In this document: piece by piece, positions 19,098 to 28,043 of the stretch
Layout of the letters: every line of letters starts with the position of its first letter
How positions within the stretch are numbered: position 1 is the first letter of the stretch
Origin: a virus
Reading direction: 5' to 3' (one strand)
Length of the DNA stretch: 64,000 nt
Virus record (IMG/VR): IMGVR_UViG_3300008450_000005
Coordinates: 52,158 to 116,157 of that record
Notes under the pieces: model-generated
What the model was told of the DNA's origin: nothing
The model's input: only the letters and a program-made list of their open reading frames with translations
Databases searched by the model: none
Translations under genes and position numbers: made by a program

Positions 19098-20092
19098 GTA
19101 ATTTAAATGACATCTTCAATCTGAGCAACGACATGTTCGTTACCCAAACACAACAAAAAGAATCAAGAGATCTTGAATTTTACAAACCCTATGCTGAAAA
19201 TGGCAAAGATGGCGTGTACAAATCCCTGATCAGATTCGTTCCGAATCCTGTTGAACCTGCTAAAAGCAAAATCCACAAGTACTATGTGTATTTGAAAGAT
19301 CCCGTTACCGGAGACGCTTTTTCAGTTGATTGTCCTAGCACAGTAGGAAAGAAAAGTGTCTTGAAAGATCTTTTCTGGAAGCTAAAGCAATCCCATTCGG
19401 CAGCAGATCAAGAATTATCAAAAAGCTTCTCACGTAAAGAAGATTTTTATTCTTTGATCCAAATCGTGAAGGATCCTAATAAACCCGAATTGGAAGGCAA
19501 AGTGATGCTTTGGAAATTCGGTAAGAAAGTAAATGATATGATCGAATCTCAGTTAAAGCCTGAGTATGGAGAAGCTTGCAATCCTTACGATCTTTTTGAT
19601 GGTAAACTTTTCGCTGTCCATGTAAGAAAGGTTGGCGATTGGAACAACTACGATCTTTGCCAATTTATCGGCGAAAGAACTTCAATCGAAGTTGAGGGTC
19701 AAAAAATGCAGAAAAAACAGGACGACATGGAAAAGATCGTTGAGTATCTTAAGACCGGTCCTTCTAACCTAACAAGTTTCGATTATAAAGATTGGGATGA
19801 CGAATTGACCGAGAAAGTTATGACGGTTATTCGTAACACAGTCCCAGACGGTAGGTTGATCAACGAGATCACAAGCGGAGCAAGCAGTCAAAAATCTAGC
19901 TCTTCGTCTTATTCCCAGCCTAAACAAAATACATCTCCATCAGCACCCGCTAAAAATGAGACTAAGGAAACCGGCATTGACGATTTCTTTAACTCTTCAG
20001 AAACACCAGCGGCAAAGTCACAGCCATCTAATTCAGGCTCGAACAGCGATGATAAGATGTCTTCTCTCGAGGATTTATACGCTGATTTATAA
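19094..20092 (+). CDS. 32: ssDNA-binding protein, T4 gp32 family
   Basis: 332 residues against 301 for T4 gp32. The OB-fold core is recognisable (YKSLIRFVPNP, HKYYVYL, VMLWKFGKKVNDMI, FAVHVRKVGDWNNYDLCQF), and the C-terminal 70 residues are a Ser/Pro/Asn linker leading to an acidic tail (DDFFNSS, SLEDLYADL) as used by gp32 to bind replication partners. The H-C-C-C zinc site of T4 gp32 is not visible: only Cys80 is found where the zinc ribbon should be, so the domain seems to have lost metal. It is coupled to the RuvC-like gene and followed by a strong terminator. Confidence 0.85.
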   Translation: MSNLNDIFNLSNDMFVTQTQQKESRDLEFYKPYAENGKDGVYKSLIRFVPNPVEPAKSKIHKYYVYLKDPVTGDAFSVDCPSTVGKKSVLKDLFWKLKQSHSAADQELSKSFSRKEDFYSLIQIVKDPNKPELEGKVMLWKFGKKVNDMIESQLKPEYGEACNPYDLFDGKLFAVHVRKVGDWNNYDLCQFIGERTSIEVEGQKMQKKQDDMEKIVEYLKTGPSNLTSFDYKDWDDELTEKVMTVIRNTVPDGRLINEITSGASSQKSSSSSYSQPKQNTSPSAPAKNETKETGIDDFFNSSETPAAKSQPSNSGSNSDDKMSSLEDLYADL

Positions 20093-20110
20093 TTCTGATT
20101 GTTCATCGAA

Positions 20111-20140
20111 AAGCCTGCCCTTCAGGGTGGGCTTTTTTTT
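20111..20140 (+). terminator. Intrinsic terminator after gene 32
   Basis: A 10 bp stem (20111-20120 with 20125-20134, two G-T pairs), loop TTCA, then eight T residues. It separates the highly expressed ssDNA-binding gene from the primase gene. Confidence 0.85.
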
Positions 20141-20146
20141 CCCCTA

Positions 20147-21217
20147 ATGATGGATATTAACAGAGTTCAATCGCTCGTACAGGATATTCTAGCCAGCGAA
20201 TTTCCTAATGATGCGAGAAGGCAAAAGGTCTATGTCTCCGGAAATAGACTAAACTTCTCCTGTCCTTATTGTGGAGATTCAAAATCAGGTCACAAGAAAA
20301 GGGGTAATTTCTATCTGGATACGCTTAGTTTCAAGTGCTACAATGGTGGATGCTCTATATTCAAGGATGGCATAACTTTCCTGAAGGATTTTAGAAAATT
20401 TGATAATCTTAATTCTGGTGAAAAGACGGATATACTTTTCCAGATACGTGAGAACAAAGAAAAGAGGGTAACCAGATATGGTGATTTTGATGTTTTTGAG
20501 GTATTGGATGGTGATTTTAGCGATATTGTAATTCCTAGATCTTTCCTGATGAAAAAACTTTCTCTCGTTTCCGTCATAGGAACAGAGATTGAAGGGTATA
20601 TCAGATCCAGAAATCAAGTTCCAGATGATAGGTTCCTATGGGATGCATACGGAAAGAGAATATTCATTCTGAATCTCACAAAGGATAAAAACATACTGGG
20701 TCTCCAGACAAGAAACATGGAAAGCAGATATCCCGGATCTTCCAAATATCTGACCTATAAGCTTTCTGGAATCTGGACTAAAATGCTAAAAGCAACGGAT
20801 AGTGAATTCATAGAAAAAACTTATCGGCTAGATCCCATTTCGAGTATCTTTGGGATAGGTACTGTTAATCTATCACTACCGGTTACAGTGTTTGAAGGAC
20901 CTCTCGATTCTTTCCTTTATCCAAACTCGATTGCAACATGCTCTGTAGAAAACAAGGTTCCTTTCGAGATGGATGGACTCCGATTCTGGGATGACTGGGA
21001 CGACGCGGGAAGAAGTAAATCAACCGAAAGATTAATGAATGGCGAATTTGTATTCAATTGGGGGAAATTCTTAGCTGACCATTCCATATCGACTAATGGG
21101 AAATGGGATTTGAATGATCTGGTGAATTATTTAAGATCCACCGGGACTAAGATAAAAAGATTCGAAGGATACTTCACAAACGATAAATTGGATATTAGAT
21201 GGTTTATAGAAGGATAA
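20147..21217 (+). CDS. 61: DNA primase, gp61-like, zinc finger plus TOPRIM
   Basis: 356 residues from ATG 20147; an upstream in-frame ATG at 20099 would run through the terminator and is rejected. A zinc ribbon is visible as Cys39, Cys42, Cys64 and Cys69 (CPYCG ... CYNGGC). The TOPRIM catalytic Glu is likely E250 in VFEGPLDS and the acidic pair D282-D286 in WDDWDDAG. The length fits T4 gp61 (342 aa). It makes RNA primers for lagging-strand synthesis, normally with a gp41 helicase that is not in the window. It runs directly into the UvsY/UvsW cluster. Confidence 0.8.
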   Translation: MMDINRVQSLVQDILASEFPNDARRQKVYVSGNRLNFSCPYCGDSKSGHKKRGNFYLDTLSFKCYNGGCSIFKDGITFLKDFRKFDNLNSGEKTDILFQIRENKEKRVTRYGDFDVFEVLDGDFSDIVIPRSFLMKKLSLVSVIGTEIEGYIRSRNQVPDDRFLWDAYGKRIFILNLTKDKNILGLQTRNMESRYPGSSKYLTYKLSGIWTKMLKATDSEFIEKTYRLDPISSIFGIGTVNLSLPVTVFEGPLDSFLYPNSIATCSVENKVPFEMDGLRFWDDWDDAGRSKSTERLMNGEFVFNWGKFLADHSISTNGKWDLNDLVNYLRSTGTKIKRFEGYFTNDKLDIRWFIEG

Positions 21218-21221
21218 ATAG
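21212..21221 (+). promoter_or_regulatory. Late-type promoter motif (GGATAAATAG)
   Basis: Overlaps the primase stop codon and lies 16 bases before the ATG at 21238. Confidence 0.4.
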
Positions 21222-21237
21222 AAGAATAGTTTCTGTA

Positions 21238-21459
21238 ATGGAACACGAAGGAATAGATGCTCAGAACAATTGGGAGGATTCGCTTGAGAAAGATTCTAAG
21301 CCGAAGTTCAGATTCCCACTTTTTTTCAGCGAAGAAAAATTTGACAACATTAAATTAGAATTTCCGGTCCCTGAAATTAGAGAGCCGGAGAAGCCACGTA
21401 ATATGAACAAAGTAAAAACCATACAGTTGGGTAAAAAAGGTAAAGGAGGATTATTCTGA
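21238..21459 (+). CDS. Small hypothetical protein before UvsY
   Basis: 73 residues using the ATG downstream of the GATAAATAG motif (the frame is open from 21199). Acidic N-terminus, Pro-rich centre (FPVPEIREPEKPR) and a basic Gly/Lys tail (GKKGKGGLF). It overlaps the next gene by TGATG. Unstructured composition suggests a binding partner peptide; function unknown. Confidence 0.45.
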   Translation: MEHEGIDAQNNWEDSLEKDSKPKFRFPLFFSEEKFDNIKLEFPVPEIREPEKPRNMNKVKTIQLGKKGKGGLF

Positions 21460-21902
21460 TGACCGAAATAAAAGAGGATTTTTCTAAAATTTTTGATGAT
21501 GAAAGAGCTGAGTGGACTGAGAAGATCAAAGTCTATGCTCTTCACCTGAAAGATATAAGGACCGTAGCGACAGCCCAGGTTGATCTGTTCGGAGCCCGCC
21601 AAATACTGCTGGAGTATTCGTACAAATTGGCTAAAATATATTCCAGGCTGAATACCAAATACAAAACTGACAAAGCAAGAAAACTCCGTGAGATCAGCGA
21701 GAATGCGGATTATAAATACGGGAGTAATGAAAAAACAATGATCCTCGACGGCTTACTCAGCGAGATAGTTTCCAAGATGGAACTAGTTGATGGTCATAGA
21801 AAATTTATAGATCAAACAGTACAAACTGTTGATCACATGCTATACGGCATACGTCAAAGAATCGCTCTGGAGGAATACCTCCGCGGCAGCACAGTAAAGT
21901 AA
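21459..21902 (+). CDS. uvsY: UvsY-like recombination mediator (candidate)
   Basis: 147 residues, all-helical, against 137 for T4 UvsY. A central segment (YSYKLAKIYSRLNTKYKTDKARK, then a NADYKYGSNEKTMILDG stretch, then a long C-terminal helix) resembles the order seen in UvsY, where conserved Tyr and Lys residues flank the K-T-x-L-x-x-D motif. It lies directly before the UvsW gene, and uvsY and uvsW are neighbours in T4. UvsY loads the UvsX recombinase on gp32-coated DNA. The match is by pattern and context; no UvsX gene is in this window. Confidence 0.55.
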   Translation: MTEIKEDFSKIFDDERAEWTEKIKVYALHLKDIRTVATAQVDLFGARQILLEYSYKLAKIYSRLNTKYKTDKARKLREISENADYKYGSNEKTMILDGLLSEIVSKMELVDGHRKFIDQTVQTVDHMLYGIRQRIALEEYLRGSTVK

Positions 21903-21906
21903 TTTT

Positions 21907-23430
21907 ATGCTGAAATTCGTAGTAACAGATGATAGAAAATGGTTGCAGCTCGTTCACTTCGACGAAGAAGTGGAGAGGAAGCAGATTGAGCTTTCTTTAA
22001 CTAAAAAAATACACAATCACTTTTTTCATCCCCTTGTGAAGAAAAAATTGTGGGACGGGGCTATTTGCTTCGTCGATAAGAAGGGACCGCAGTGGCGTGT
22101 TCCGATTGGTCTATGGAGGGAGATCCTACAGATTGCAGAAGACTATTCTTTAACTATTGAGGTTGAAGGTAAAAGCAGAATATTTCACAACGAATTGACC
22201 CTGGAGCATTTTACGAATTGGGTAAACAAATTTTTTGAGGACTCCACTTATAAGCCTAGAGACTATCAAATAGATTCCGCATGGAGAATATTGAAATATA
22301 GGTATTCGGTCAGCGAGATCGCTACCTCCTCTGGAAAGACATTGATCTCTTTTCTTGTTCTGGCTTATCTAAAGTCGAACAATCTGATCAGAAAATTCCT
22401 GATGATCGTACCTAATACAAACCTCGTAATCCAAGGAACAGAGGATTTCGTAGATTTCGGTTTACATAAATTGGGATGCAAAATCCAGCAAATAGGTGGT
22501 GGAGCAAAGCAGCGTGGTGACTGCGATATTATCATAGGAACATATCAATCACTTGTTAAATTTGATGAGGAATTTTTCACCGAGATTGATGCGGTTTTTG
22601 TCGATGAGGCACACGGTACATCATCAATGTCGATCAAGAAGATAATATCAAAATGCTTGGACTCCGGATGGCGTTTCGGATTAACCGGTACCCTAACTAA
22701 AAGAGGATCTGCTGAATACCTAACTATCCAGCAATTTCTGGGTCCATTGGTTATGGAGATTACACCTAAATTTCTTTTCGATAACAATTATGCAACTCCG
22801 GTTTCGGTGAAAGTTGTGATTATGGACTGGCTAGATGACGAGATCAAAAATAAATTAGCCGATCTAAAATTAAACTCGAATAACATTGAGGGAAATGAAG
22901 TTTACAATCTCGAACGAAAACTGGTGATCGAATCTAAGAAAAGACTTGATTTCATTGTTGATTTTATAATTAAGGCCAACAAGAATTCGTTGGTTCTTTT
23001 CCAGTCGGTTATGAATGAATACGGTAAGCAGATATTTCACAAGATAAGAGAATCTAGCCAAGGCAAGGAAGTATTCTATGTGGATGGAGATACGGAGGAG
23101 AAAATACGGGAAGAATATAAATCAAGGATGGAGAAAGGCGACAACAAGATACTGATTGCCACCTATGGTACTTTTTCAACTGGTATTTCGATTAAAAACA
23201 TCCATAACATCTTTCTGGTAGAATCATACAAGAGCGAAGTGCTAATTAAGCAGTCTTTGGGAAGAGGTATGCGTCAGATGGAAGGCAAGGAGAAAGTTAA
23301 TGTAATCGATTTCGTTGATGATTTCTCTAGCGGCAAGTATGAGAATTATCTGATGAGACATTCCAAGGCAAGGATAGACATTTACAAGAGGGAAAGATTT
23401 GAATACAAGATATTCAATGTGAAATTGTAA
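21907..23430 (+). CDS. uvsW: UvsW-type DNA/RNA-DNA helicase
   Basis: 507 residues, as in T4 UvsW (503). Superfamily 2 motifs are complete: Q-like element RDYQ (118-121), Walker A SSGKT (141-145), DEAH box (233-236), motif III GLTGT (258-262), and motif VI QSLGRGMRQMEG near the C-terminus. The N-terminal 110 residues match the small UvsW substrate-binding domain. UvsW unwinds R-loops and branched DNA and moves phage replication from origin to recombination mode. It lies 4 bases after the UvsY-like gene. Confidence 0.9.
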   Translation: MLKFVVTDDRKWLQLVHFDEEVERKQIELSLTKKIHNHFFHPLVKKKLWDGAICFVDKKGPQWRVPIGLWREILQIAEDYSLTIEVEGKSRIFHNELTLEHFTNWVNKFFEDSTYKPRDYQIDSAWRILKYRYSVSEIATSSGKTLISFLVLAYLKSNNLIRKFLMIVPNTNLVIQGTEDFVDFGLHKLGCKIQQIGGGAKQRGDCDIIIGTYQSLVKFDEEFFTEIDAVFVDEAHGTSSMSIKKIISKCLDSGWRFGLTGTLTKRGSAEYLTIQQFLGPLVMEITPKFLFDNNYATPVSVKVVIMDWLDDEIKNKLADLKLNSNNIEGNEVYNLERKLVIESKKRLDFIVDFIIKANKNSLVLFQSVMNEYGKQIFHKIRESSQGKEVFYVDGDTEEKIREEYKSRMEKGDNKILIATYGTFSTGISIKNIHNIFLVESYKSEVLIKQSLGRGMRQMEGKEKVNVIDFVDDFSSGKYENYLMRHSKARIDIYKRERFEYKIFNVKL

Positions 23431-23435
23431 AATCC

Positions 23436-23445
23436 GATATATAAG
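23436..23445 (+). promoter_or_regulatory. Late-type promoter motif (GATATATAAG)
   Basis: In the 51-base gap after uvsW, 36 bases before the preferred ATG at 23482. Confidence 0.45.
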
Positions 23446-23481
23446 TCTACCCAGATTATAAAAATCTTGAAGACTCATACA

Positions 23482-23937
23482 ATGGAAAATCAATCACTAG
23501 CACATATTAATCCTCAGGAGATGATTTTTGGAAGCATTGTATTTTTCAGTGGAGAAGTTCCTTCGAAAATCCTAAATGGCGAAGAAGGGGTTATCTTCCT
23601 CACCAAAGAAGAGGAGATCGGTGAATTCATCAGGAATGACAAGTCTTGGGAAATGTGGATCGGCGGTGAGCTTCAGTATAAACTTGAACCAGCGATCTAT
23701 GATTTTATTACCAGAGAGATTAAAATCTCTTCTTTATCTGATTCTAAGCAAACAATAAAGGAACTTCTTTTGAATCCAAATATACAATATAAATCTAAAA
23801 TATTTCTTTCCATAATTTACGATCAACTCCTCAGAATGATAATATTTGGTAACAATAACGGGATTCATAAAATGGATACTCTTCCATTTGCTATAGCTAA
23901 AACTAAATGTGGGATTTTCATATCTTGCTTAAATTAA
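23482..23937 (+). CDS. Hypothetical protein
   Basis: 151 residues from ATG 23482 (an in-frame ATG at 23467 adds MKTHT). Mixed alpha/beta sequence with no clear motif; the middle is acidic and the C-terminal third is hydrophobic (IFLSIIYDQLLRMIIFG). It ends 1 base before the ligase fusion gene. No family is recognised. Confidence 0.45.
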   Translation: MENQSLAHINPQEMIFGSIVFFSGEVPSKILNGEEGVIFLTKEEEIGEFIRNDKSWEMWIGGELQYKLEPAIYDFITREIKISSLSDSKQTIKELLLNPNIQYKSKIFLSIIYDQLLRMIIFGNNNGIHKMDTLPFAIAKTKCGIFISCLN

Positions 23938-23938
23938 T

Positions 23939-25834
23939 ATGTCTGGGATAAATCACTTATACGATATCTACAAAAAGAAAGGTGAGGATTTCCTCAAGGA
24001 ATTATTCAACTCTGAAGTTACCATCAACGAAAAGATGGATGGATCATGCTTCAGCTTTGAAAAAACACCATCCGGAAAATTCCTATTTTTCAAAAGAGAC
24101 CAAAGCAGCCCTATAACTCTGGTTGATCGTACTTTAATGAAGTACTACGAGAAACCGATTCGCTATGTCGAATCTCTTCCACCTTATGTGATTTCTAAAA
24201 TCCCAGTTGGCTGGAGATTTGGTACCGAGTATTTCTCATCATCCAAACCGCAGGAGATTGAATATGACGAGCTTCCTAAGAATAATCTAATTCTTTCTTA
24301 CATTCATAAGAGAGATCAGAATGGGAATATCGTTGAGACCATCCACGACAAGGAAAAACTCGATCTTTGGGCTGAGGTCTTAGGTATATCTAAACCTCCG
24401 ATTGTTTTCCAAGGTAAATTGAGCGAGGATCAAAAACAATCCATTTTGGAATTTGTTAATACCCCTCTTTCCGATCTCGTTGAAGAATTTCAAACCAAAA
24501 GTTTCGTGAGATTCATTCTTTCGATCCTCAATCCGGAAATGGAGAAAAGCACACTTAACAGCGATTTGGATAAACCCATAGAAGGATTGGTTTTTAGATT
24601 CGGAAACGAGGAAAAAGATCCGGTAGTAGCCAAAATGGTAGATCCTGTTTTTTCAGAAATTGCCCGGTCAAAAGAACCCATCGGTGGACACAAGAAATCA
24701 AATGATATCCTGGCTATAGTGGTTTTGGATGTGATGAATTTTATACTCAGTAAAGGATTAAAATCATTTTCCATTGAAGGTGAAACCGACGACGAAAGAT
24801 ACGTTAGCTTCATCTCTGATGTTTTTGTGAAATTCATGAATGAGTATTCCGATCGCTACCAAGGTATGGATCTCAATGAGCCAGAGCATCTGAAAAAAGA
24901 GGAATTCGGACTTAATTCAGAAATGCTAAAATCCAGAGCAGCAAGAAAATGGGTTCAGGAAGACGATTCTTTTGAAAGCCTATTCAAGCTGATCTTAAAT
25001 TCTTTCCGCAAAATCAGAAAGAAGCCCGGCAGCATTGTTACACCAGACATGCTGGGTCAATTCAACATTTTGGTTAAGGATATTGAAAAATACGTAAGAA
25101 CTCCTGAAAAAGCTATCACCGAATCTGAAATAGAGTTCACAGATTTCTTGAGCTTCAGACAGAAGTATATTAATGAGAAAGTAGATTACCTGACAGAGGA
25201 AGACGATGAAAATTCTACTTCCGATAAATTTATCGATGCGATAGAAAGTCAGGATAAAGAGAAGACCAAAATTTTACCGATGAAGAAGCCTTCATCCGAG
25301 AATGAGGTGAATCTTATCATCGGGAAATTCCAGCCGTTCGATAATTTAGATCTGAAGATAATCGATCATCTCTACGAACAAAATGGGTTGAAAACAATTA
25401 TCTGTATCGTTCATCCTGGATTTGACCACGAAGGCGAATTCCCTATTTCATACCCAACGATTAAGGATTCTATAGATTCTCTAGCATCATCAAATGATAA
25501 GATTCAGGGCGTAATTAGGACTAAGAAGCATCTTTTGACTAATGCACTAGAAGATTGCTATGAAAAAAATCTGCATCCTAAGTTGATTGGAACAGAGACG
25601 AAAAATCTAGAAGATTTCAAGAAGCAGTTGGAATACTTCAATAAATTATATTCTTTCCCTGACGGTGTAGAAAAACCAGAGATCGCAGACCTCAAATTAC
25701 CAACGAGGGACGAAAGCATTTTGAAACTGATTAAAGAGGGTAACTATACACTATTTAAGAAGCTGGTTCCAAAAGCTATCCATGTTAATTTCTTCGAAAA
25801 GTTCAAGCAAGAGCTTGATTCGAAAGAAAGTTAA
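23939..25834 (+). CDS. RNA ligase-like / NadM-like nucleotidyltransferase fusion
   Basis: 631 residues in two parts. Residues 1-260 carry ligase motifs: motif I K32-M-D-G, a strand with FFKRD (50-54), motif III-like FGTEYF (94-99), motif IV EGLVFRF (215-221) and a short motif V AKMVDP (231-236). Residues about 300-450 are a helical linker. Residues 455-625 resemble NadM-type NMN adenylyltransferases: IIGKFQPF (460-467) equals the GRFQPFH start of the fold, and RDESILKLIKEGNYTLFKKLVPKAI (590-613, shown here as two halves RDESILKLIKEG and NYTLFKKLVPKAI) equals the C-terminal region. The HxGH histidines are replaced (DNLD, 468-471), so this domain is probably not a normal adenylyltransferase. 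Confidence 0.65.
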   Translation: MSGINHLYDIYKKKGEDFLKELFNSEVTINEKMDGSCFSFEKTPSGKFLFFKRDQSSPITLVDRTLMKYYEKPIRYVESLPPYVISKIPVGWRFGTEYFSSSKPQEIEYDELPKNNLILSYIHKRDQNGNIVETIHDKEKLDLWAEVLGISKPPIVFQGKLSEDQKQSILEFVNTPLSDLVEEFQTKSFVRFILSILNPEMEKSTLNSDLDKPIEGLVFRFGNEEKDPVVAKMVDPVFSEIARSKEPIGGHKKSNDILAIVVLDVMNFILSKGLKSFSIEGETDDERYVSFISDVFVKFMNEYSDRYQGMDLNEPEHLKKEEFGLNSEMLKSRAARKWVQEDDSFESLFKLILNSFRKIRKKPGSIVTPDMLGQFNILVKDIEKYVRTPEKAITESEIEFTDFLSFRQKYINEKVDYLTEEDDENSTSDKFIDAIESQDKEKTKILPMKKPSSENEVNLIIGKFQPFDNLDLKIIDHLYEQNGLKTIICIVHPGFDHEGEFPISYPTIKDSIDSLASSNDKIQGVIRTKKHLLTNALEDCYEKNLHPKLIGTETKNLEDFKKQLEYFNKLYSFPDGVEKPEIADLKLPTRDESILKLIKEGNYTLFKKLVPKAIHVNFFEKFKQELDSKES

Positions 25835-25894
25835 CTCATTGAAAATGAAATTTTTCTAAGTTTTTTACTAAGAATAGTAACCGATTTAACGATC

Positions 25895-25903
25895 GGATAA
25901 ATA
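25895..25903 (+). promoter_or_regulatory. Late-type promoter motif (GGATAAATA)
   Basis: Lies 13 bases before the ATG at 25917 in an 82-base gap. A CCGAT...ATCGG inverted repeat (25881-25896) overlaps its upstream edge. Confidence 0.45.
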
Positions 25904-25916
25904 TCTTATTCAATTT

Positions 25917-27419
25917 ATGGCAAAAGTTATTCTACCAGCTCTGGTTGGAAAGTACTCCGATGAAATTTTAGATCTGAACGAAAAAGGTTACTCCTCATCA
26001 CAGATTGCTAAAATCTTAGTTTCCGAATTCGATATAGATTTAGGAAATTATCAAATTGACTCGCTCCGAAGAGCTATTAGTTCGTATGTTAAATCAATCG
26101 AGGATGGCAAATTCGTAGAAGCACTAATCGATGAAACACTTGAGAGCGAATTAGATCCTGATGATTTGGACGAAAAATATTCTCCTTCATACCAGCATCA
26201 CAGTTCTTACTACTACGACGATGCAAAAGATCTCTACATAGTTTACATTAAATCGAAGCCTTACAAATTCACAGGAACGATAATCCGTGATATGAAGTCT
26301 AGATACTCAAACATGGACGGTTCTCCGGAATCAATCAACCAGATTTGTAGGAACTTCGAAATACCCAGAAACATCTTTACCCAACTGAAAACCATCCTTG
26401 GATGGAGCCATGATTCAGAACCTTTCACTGACGAGGAAATGATGAATCGTGACGAGGAGGAAATGGTGAGAGATGCCTTGCAAAAGAGAAAGTTTTCTTT
26501 CTTCCAGAAATACACTAGGAAGGAAGAGAAGATGATCCGGGACGCTGCTAACAATTGGTGGGCTTTCAAGGGATTAACTCTAAACCCTTTGATCGAGAAG
26601 CTGGAGGAAACCCTGGCAAGTCCTATCGTTCCGAAACTCCAATTGCCTCCGGGCGAAAAACATGCTGTAGTCATCAGTCCTTTCGACCTACACTACGGCA
26701 AGTATGCTTGGGGAGGTGAAGTCATGGAGGAATACAATCGTCAAATTGCGCGTGATCTCCTCATCTCAAAAACTAACGAGTTAATTAGCGACATCGTGAA
26801 ATATGATGTTGATAAAGTGATCATTCCAGTAGGGTCCGATTTTTTTCATATCGATACACTTTCGGGCACCACAACAAAAGGAACACCACAGGACTGCGAC
26901 GGAACATTTATCCAAATCATGGTCGAAGGACAAAAATTGATGATAGAGTTCATTGAGATGATGAGAAAAATTGCTGACGTTGAGATCATTCTCACCGCAG
27001 GAAATCACGATTTCACATTATCACACGTTCTGCTCGAGCATTTAGCCGCTTATTACAGACAGTGCACCGATGTAACTGTTACCAAGTGTCATAGATTCAG
27101 ACAATACTTCAACTACGGAAACACCTTGATGGGATTCACGCACGGGGATTCTACGAAATTAACCGATCTTCCATATAGAATGGCAGCGGAAGCACCAGAA
27201 CTTTGGTCCAAAGCCAAATACAAAGCGTTCTTCACAGGTCATTTACATCACGAGATGGTTAAAGATATCAACGGTGTTAAAGTGTTCCAGATGCCAAGTT
27301 TATCAGGATCTGATAGATGGCACCACAATAATGGATACGAAGGATCAACAAGATCTTTACATGCTTATGTCGTCCACAAGGAAAAAGGAATTAGATCTAC
27401 CCTGATGGCAAATGTCTAG
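25917..27419 (+). CDS. Calcineurin-like metallophosphoesterase with HTH-like N-terminus
   Basis: 500 residues. The C-terminal 250 residues hold the full metallophosphoesterase signature: DLHYGK (257-262), GSDFFH (near 305), GNHDF (near 362), THGD (near 405) and GHLHHE (near 437). Residues 1-220 are helical and acidic; the segment YSSSQIAKILVSEF resembles a helix-turn-helix and suggests nucleic-acid recruitment. Related phage proteins are annotated as DNA repair exonucleases or phosphatases, but the SbcD capping arrangement is not evident. The substrate is unknown. Confidence 0.7.
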   Translation: MAKVILPALVGKYSDEILDLNEKGYSSSQIAKILVSEFDIDLGNYQIDSLRRAISSYVKSIEDGKFVEALIDETLESELDPDDLDEKYSPSYQHHSSYYYDDAKDLYIVYIKSKPYKFTGTIIRDMKSRYSNMDGSPESINQICRNFEIPRNIFTQLKTILGWSHDSEPFTDEEMMNRDEEEMVRDALQKRKFSFFQKYTRKEEKMIRDAANNWWAFKGLTLNPLIEKLEETLASPIVPKLQLPPGEKHAVVISPFDLHYGKYAWGGEVMEEYNRQIARDLLISKTNELISDIVKYDVDKVIIPVGSDFFHIDTLSGTTTKGTPQDCDGTFIQIMVEGQKLMIEFIEMMRKIADVEIILTAGNHDFTLSHVLLEHLAAYYRQCTDVTVTKCHRFRQYFNYGNTLMGFTHGDSTKLTDLPYRMAAEAPELWSKAKYKAFFTGHLHHEMVKDINGVKVFQMPSLSGSDRWHHNNGYEGSTRSLHAYVVHKEKGIRSTLMANV

Positions 27420-27425
27420 ATCGAT

Positions 27426-27436
27426 GATATATAGAG
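27426..27436 (+). promoter_or_regulatory. Late-type promoter motif (GATATATAGAG)
   Basis: Lies 10 bases before the ATG at 27447 in a 27-base gap. Confidence 0.5.
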
Positions 27437-27446
27437 AATACGTTTT

Positions 27447-27989
27447 ATGACAAAGCACATTCTTTCTTACGATTCTTTCCTCACCAACGGGGTGAATGAG
27501 TCCGATGGGTTCGGAACTCTCCCATTTTTGGAGAAAAGAACCGGCAACATCTACAACTACTTTTTCAAGGTTGAAGATGAGGATCAGAGCGAGAATTGCT
27601 TCTTCCTGTCATTGGGTAAATACTCGGAATTCCAAGACACACCCGGTCCTAAAAACTCTTATACTGTTATGAGATTGAACAAGATCTCTGAGCAATTATT
27701 AGAGGACCTAGCAATAGATAAAGCCGATGTGCCTCTATTGAATAAGGAGAAATTTGTGGTTAAAGGAATGATGGCTACGAGATTATTGGAAACTTGCGCA
27801 CAAGCTTTGCTCGATTACCTCCAGAATAATCCTCAGGTTATCAGAATTTTCGATGAAATGCAGGTCAATGCTGATTTCCCAGATCGTGACTATATAGATG
27901 ACATGAAGGTAACCGCATCACAATTTCTTGGTGATGAGTGGTCAGTACAGCAGGGTCCAAACCCTGAAAGTTTGATAATCAGTCGTTGA
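27447..27989 (+). CDS. Hypothetical protein with capsid-targeting-like N-terminus
   Basis: 180 residues. The start MTKHILSYDSFLTNGVNES has the hydrophobic-aromatic-acidic-Phe pattern and the (V/L)NE end shared by the capsid-targeting-like leaders here. The body is a mixed alpha/beta domain with an acidic C-terminus. A late-type motif lies 10 bases upstream. No family is recognised. Confidence 0.5.
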   Translation: MTKHILSYDSFLTNGVNESDGFGTLPFLEKRTGNIYNYFFKVEDEDQSENCFFLSLGKYSEFQDTPGPKNSYTVMRLNKISEQLLEDLAIDKADVPLLNKEKFVVKGMMATRLLETCAQALLDYLQNNPQVIRIFDEMQVNADFPDRDYIDDMKVTASQFLGDEWSVQQGPNPESLIISR

Positions 27990-28015
27990 TTTTTGAAACT
28001 TTTCGGTTATTTTTG
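27985..28015 (+). promoter_or_regulatory. Bacteroidota-type promoter upstream of Hc1-like gene
   Basis: TTG at 27986-27988, 19 bp spacer, then TATTTTTG at 28008-28015, matching the -33/-7 pattern (TTG/TTTG and TAnnTTTG) of the Bacteroidota primary sigma factor. It would allow transcription by unmodified host polymerase early in infection. The -33 part overlaps the end of the upstream gene. Confidence 0.6.
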
Positions 28016-28043
28016 CTAAAGTAATCAAATAAATTACAAACAG

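Noticed and set aside
20099-20146. Extended start of the primase at ATG 20099
   Set aside because: The added 16 residues would be encoded by the gene 32 terminator hairpin and T run; ATG 20147 fits better.
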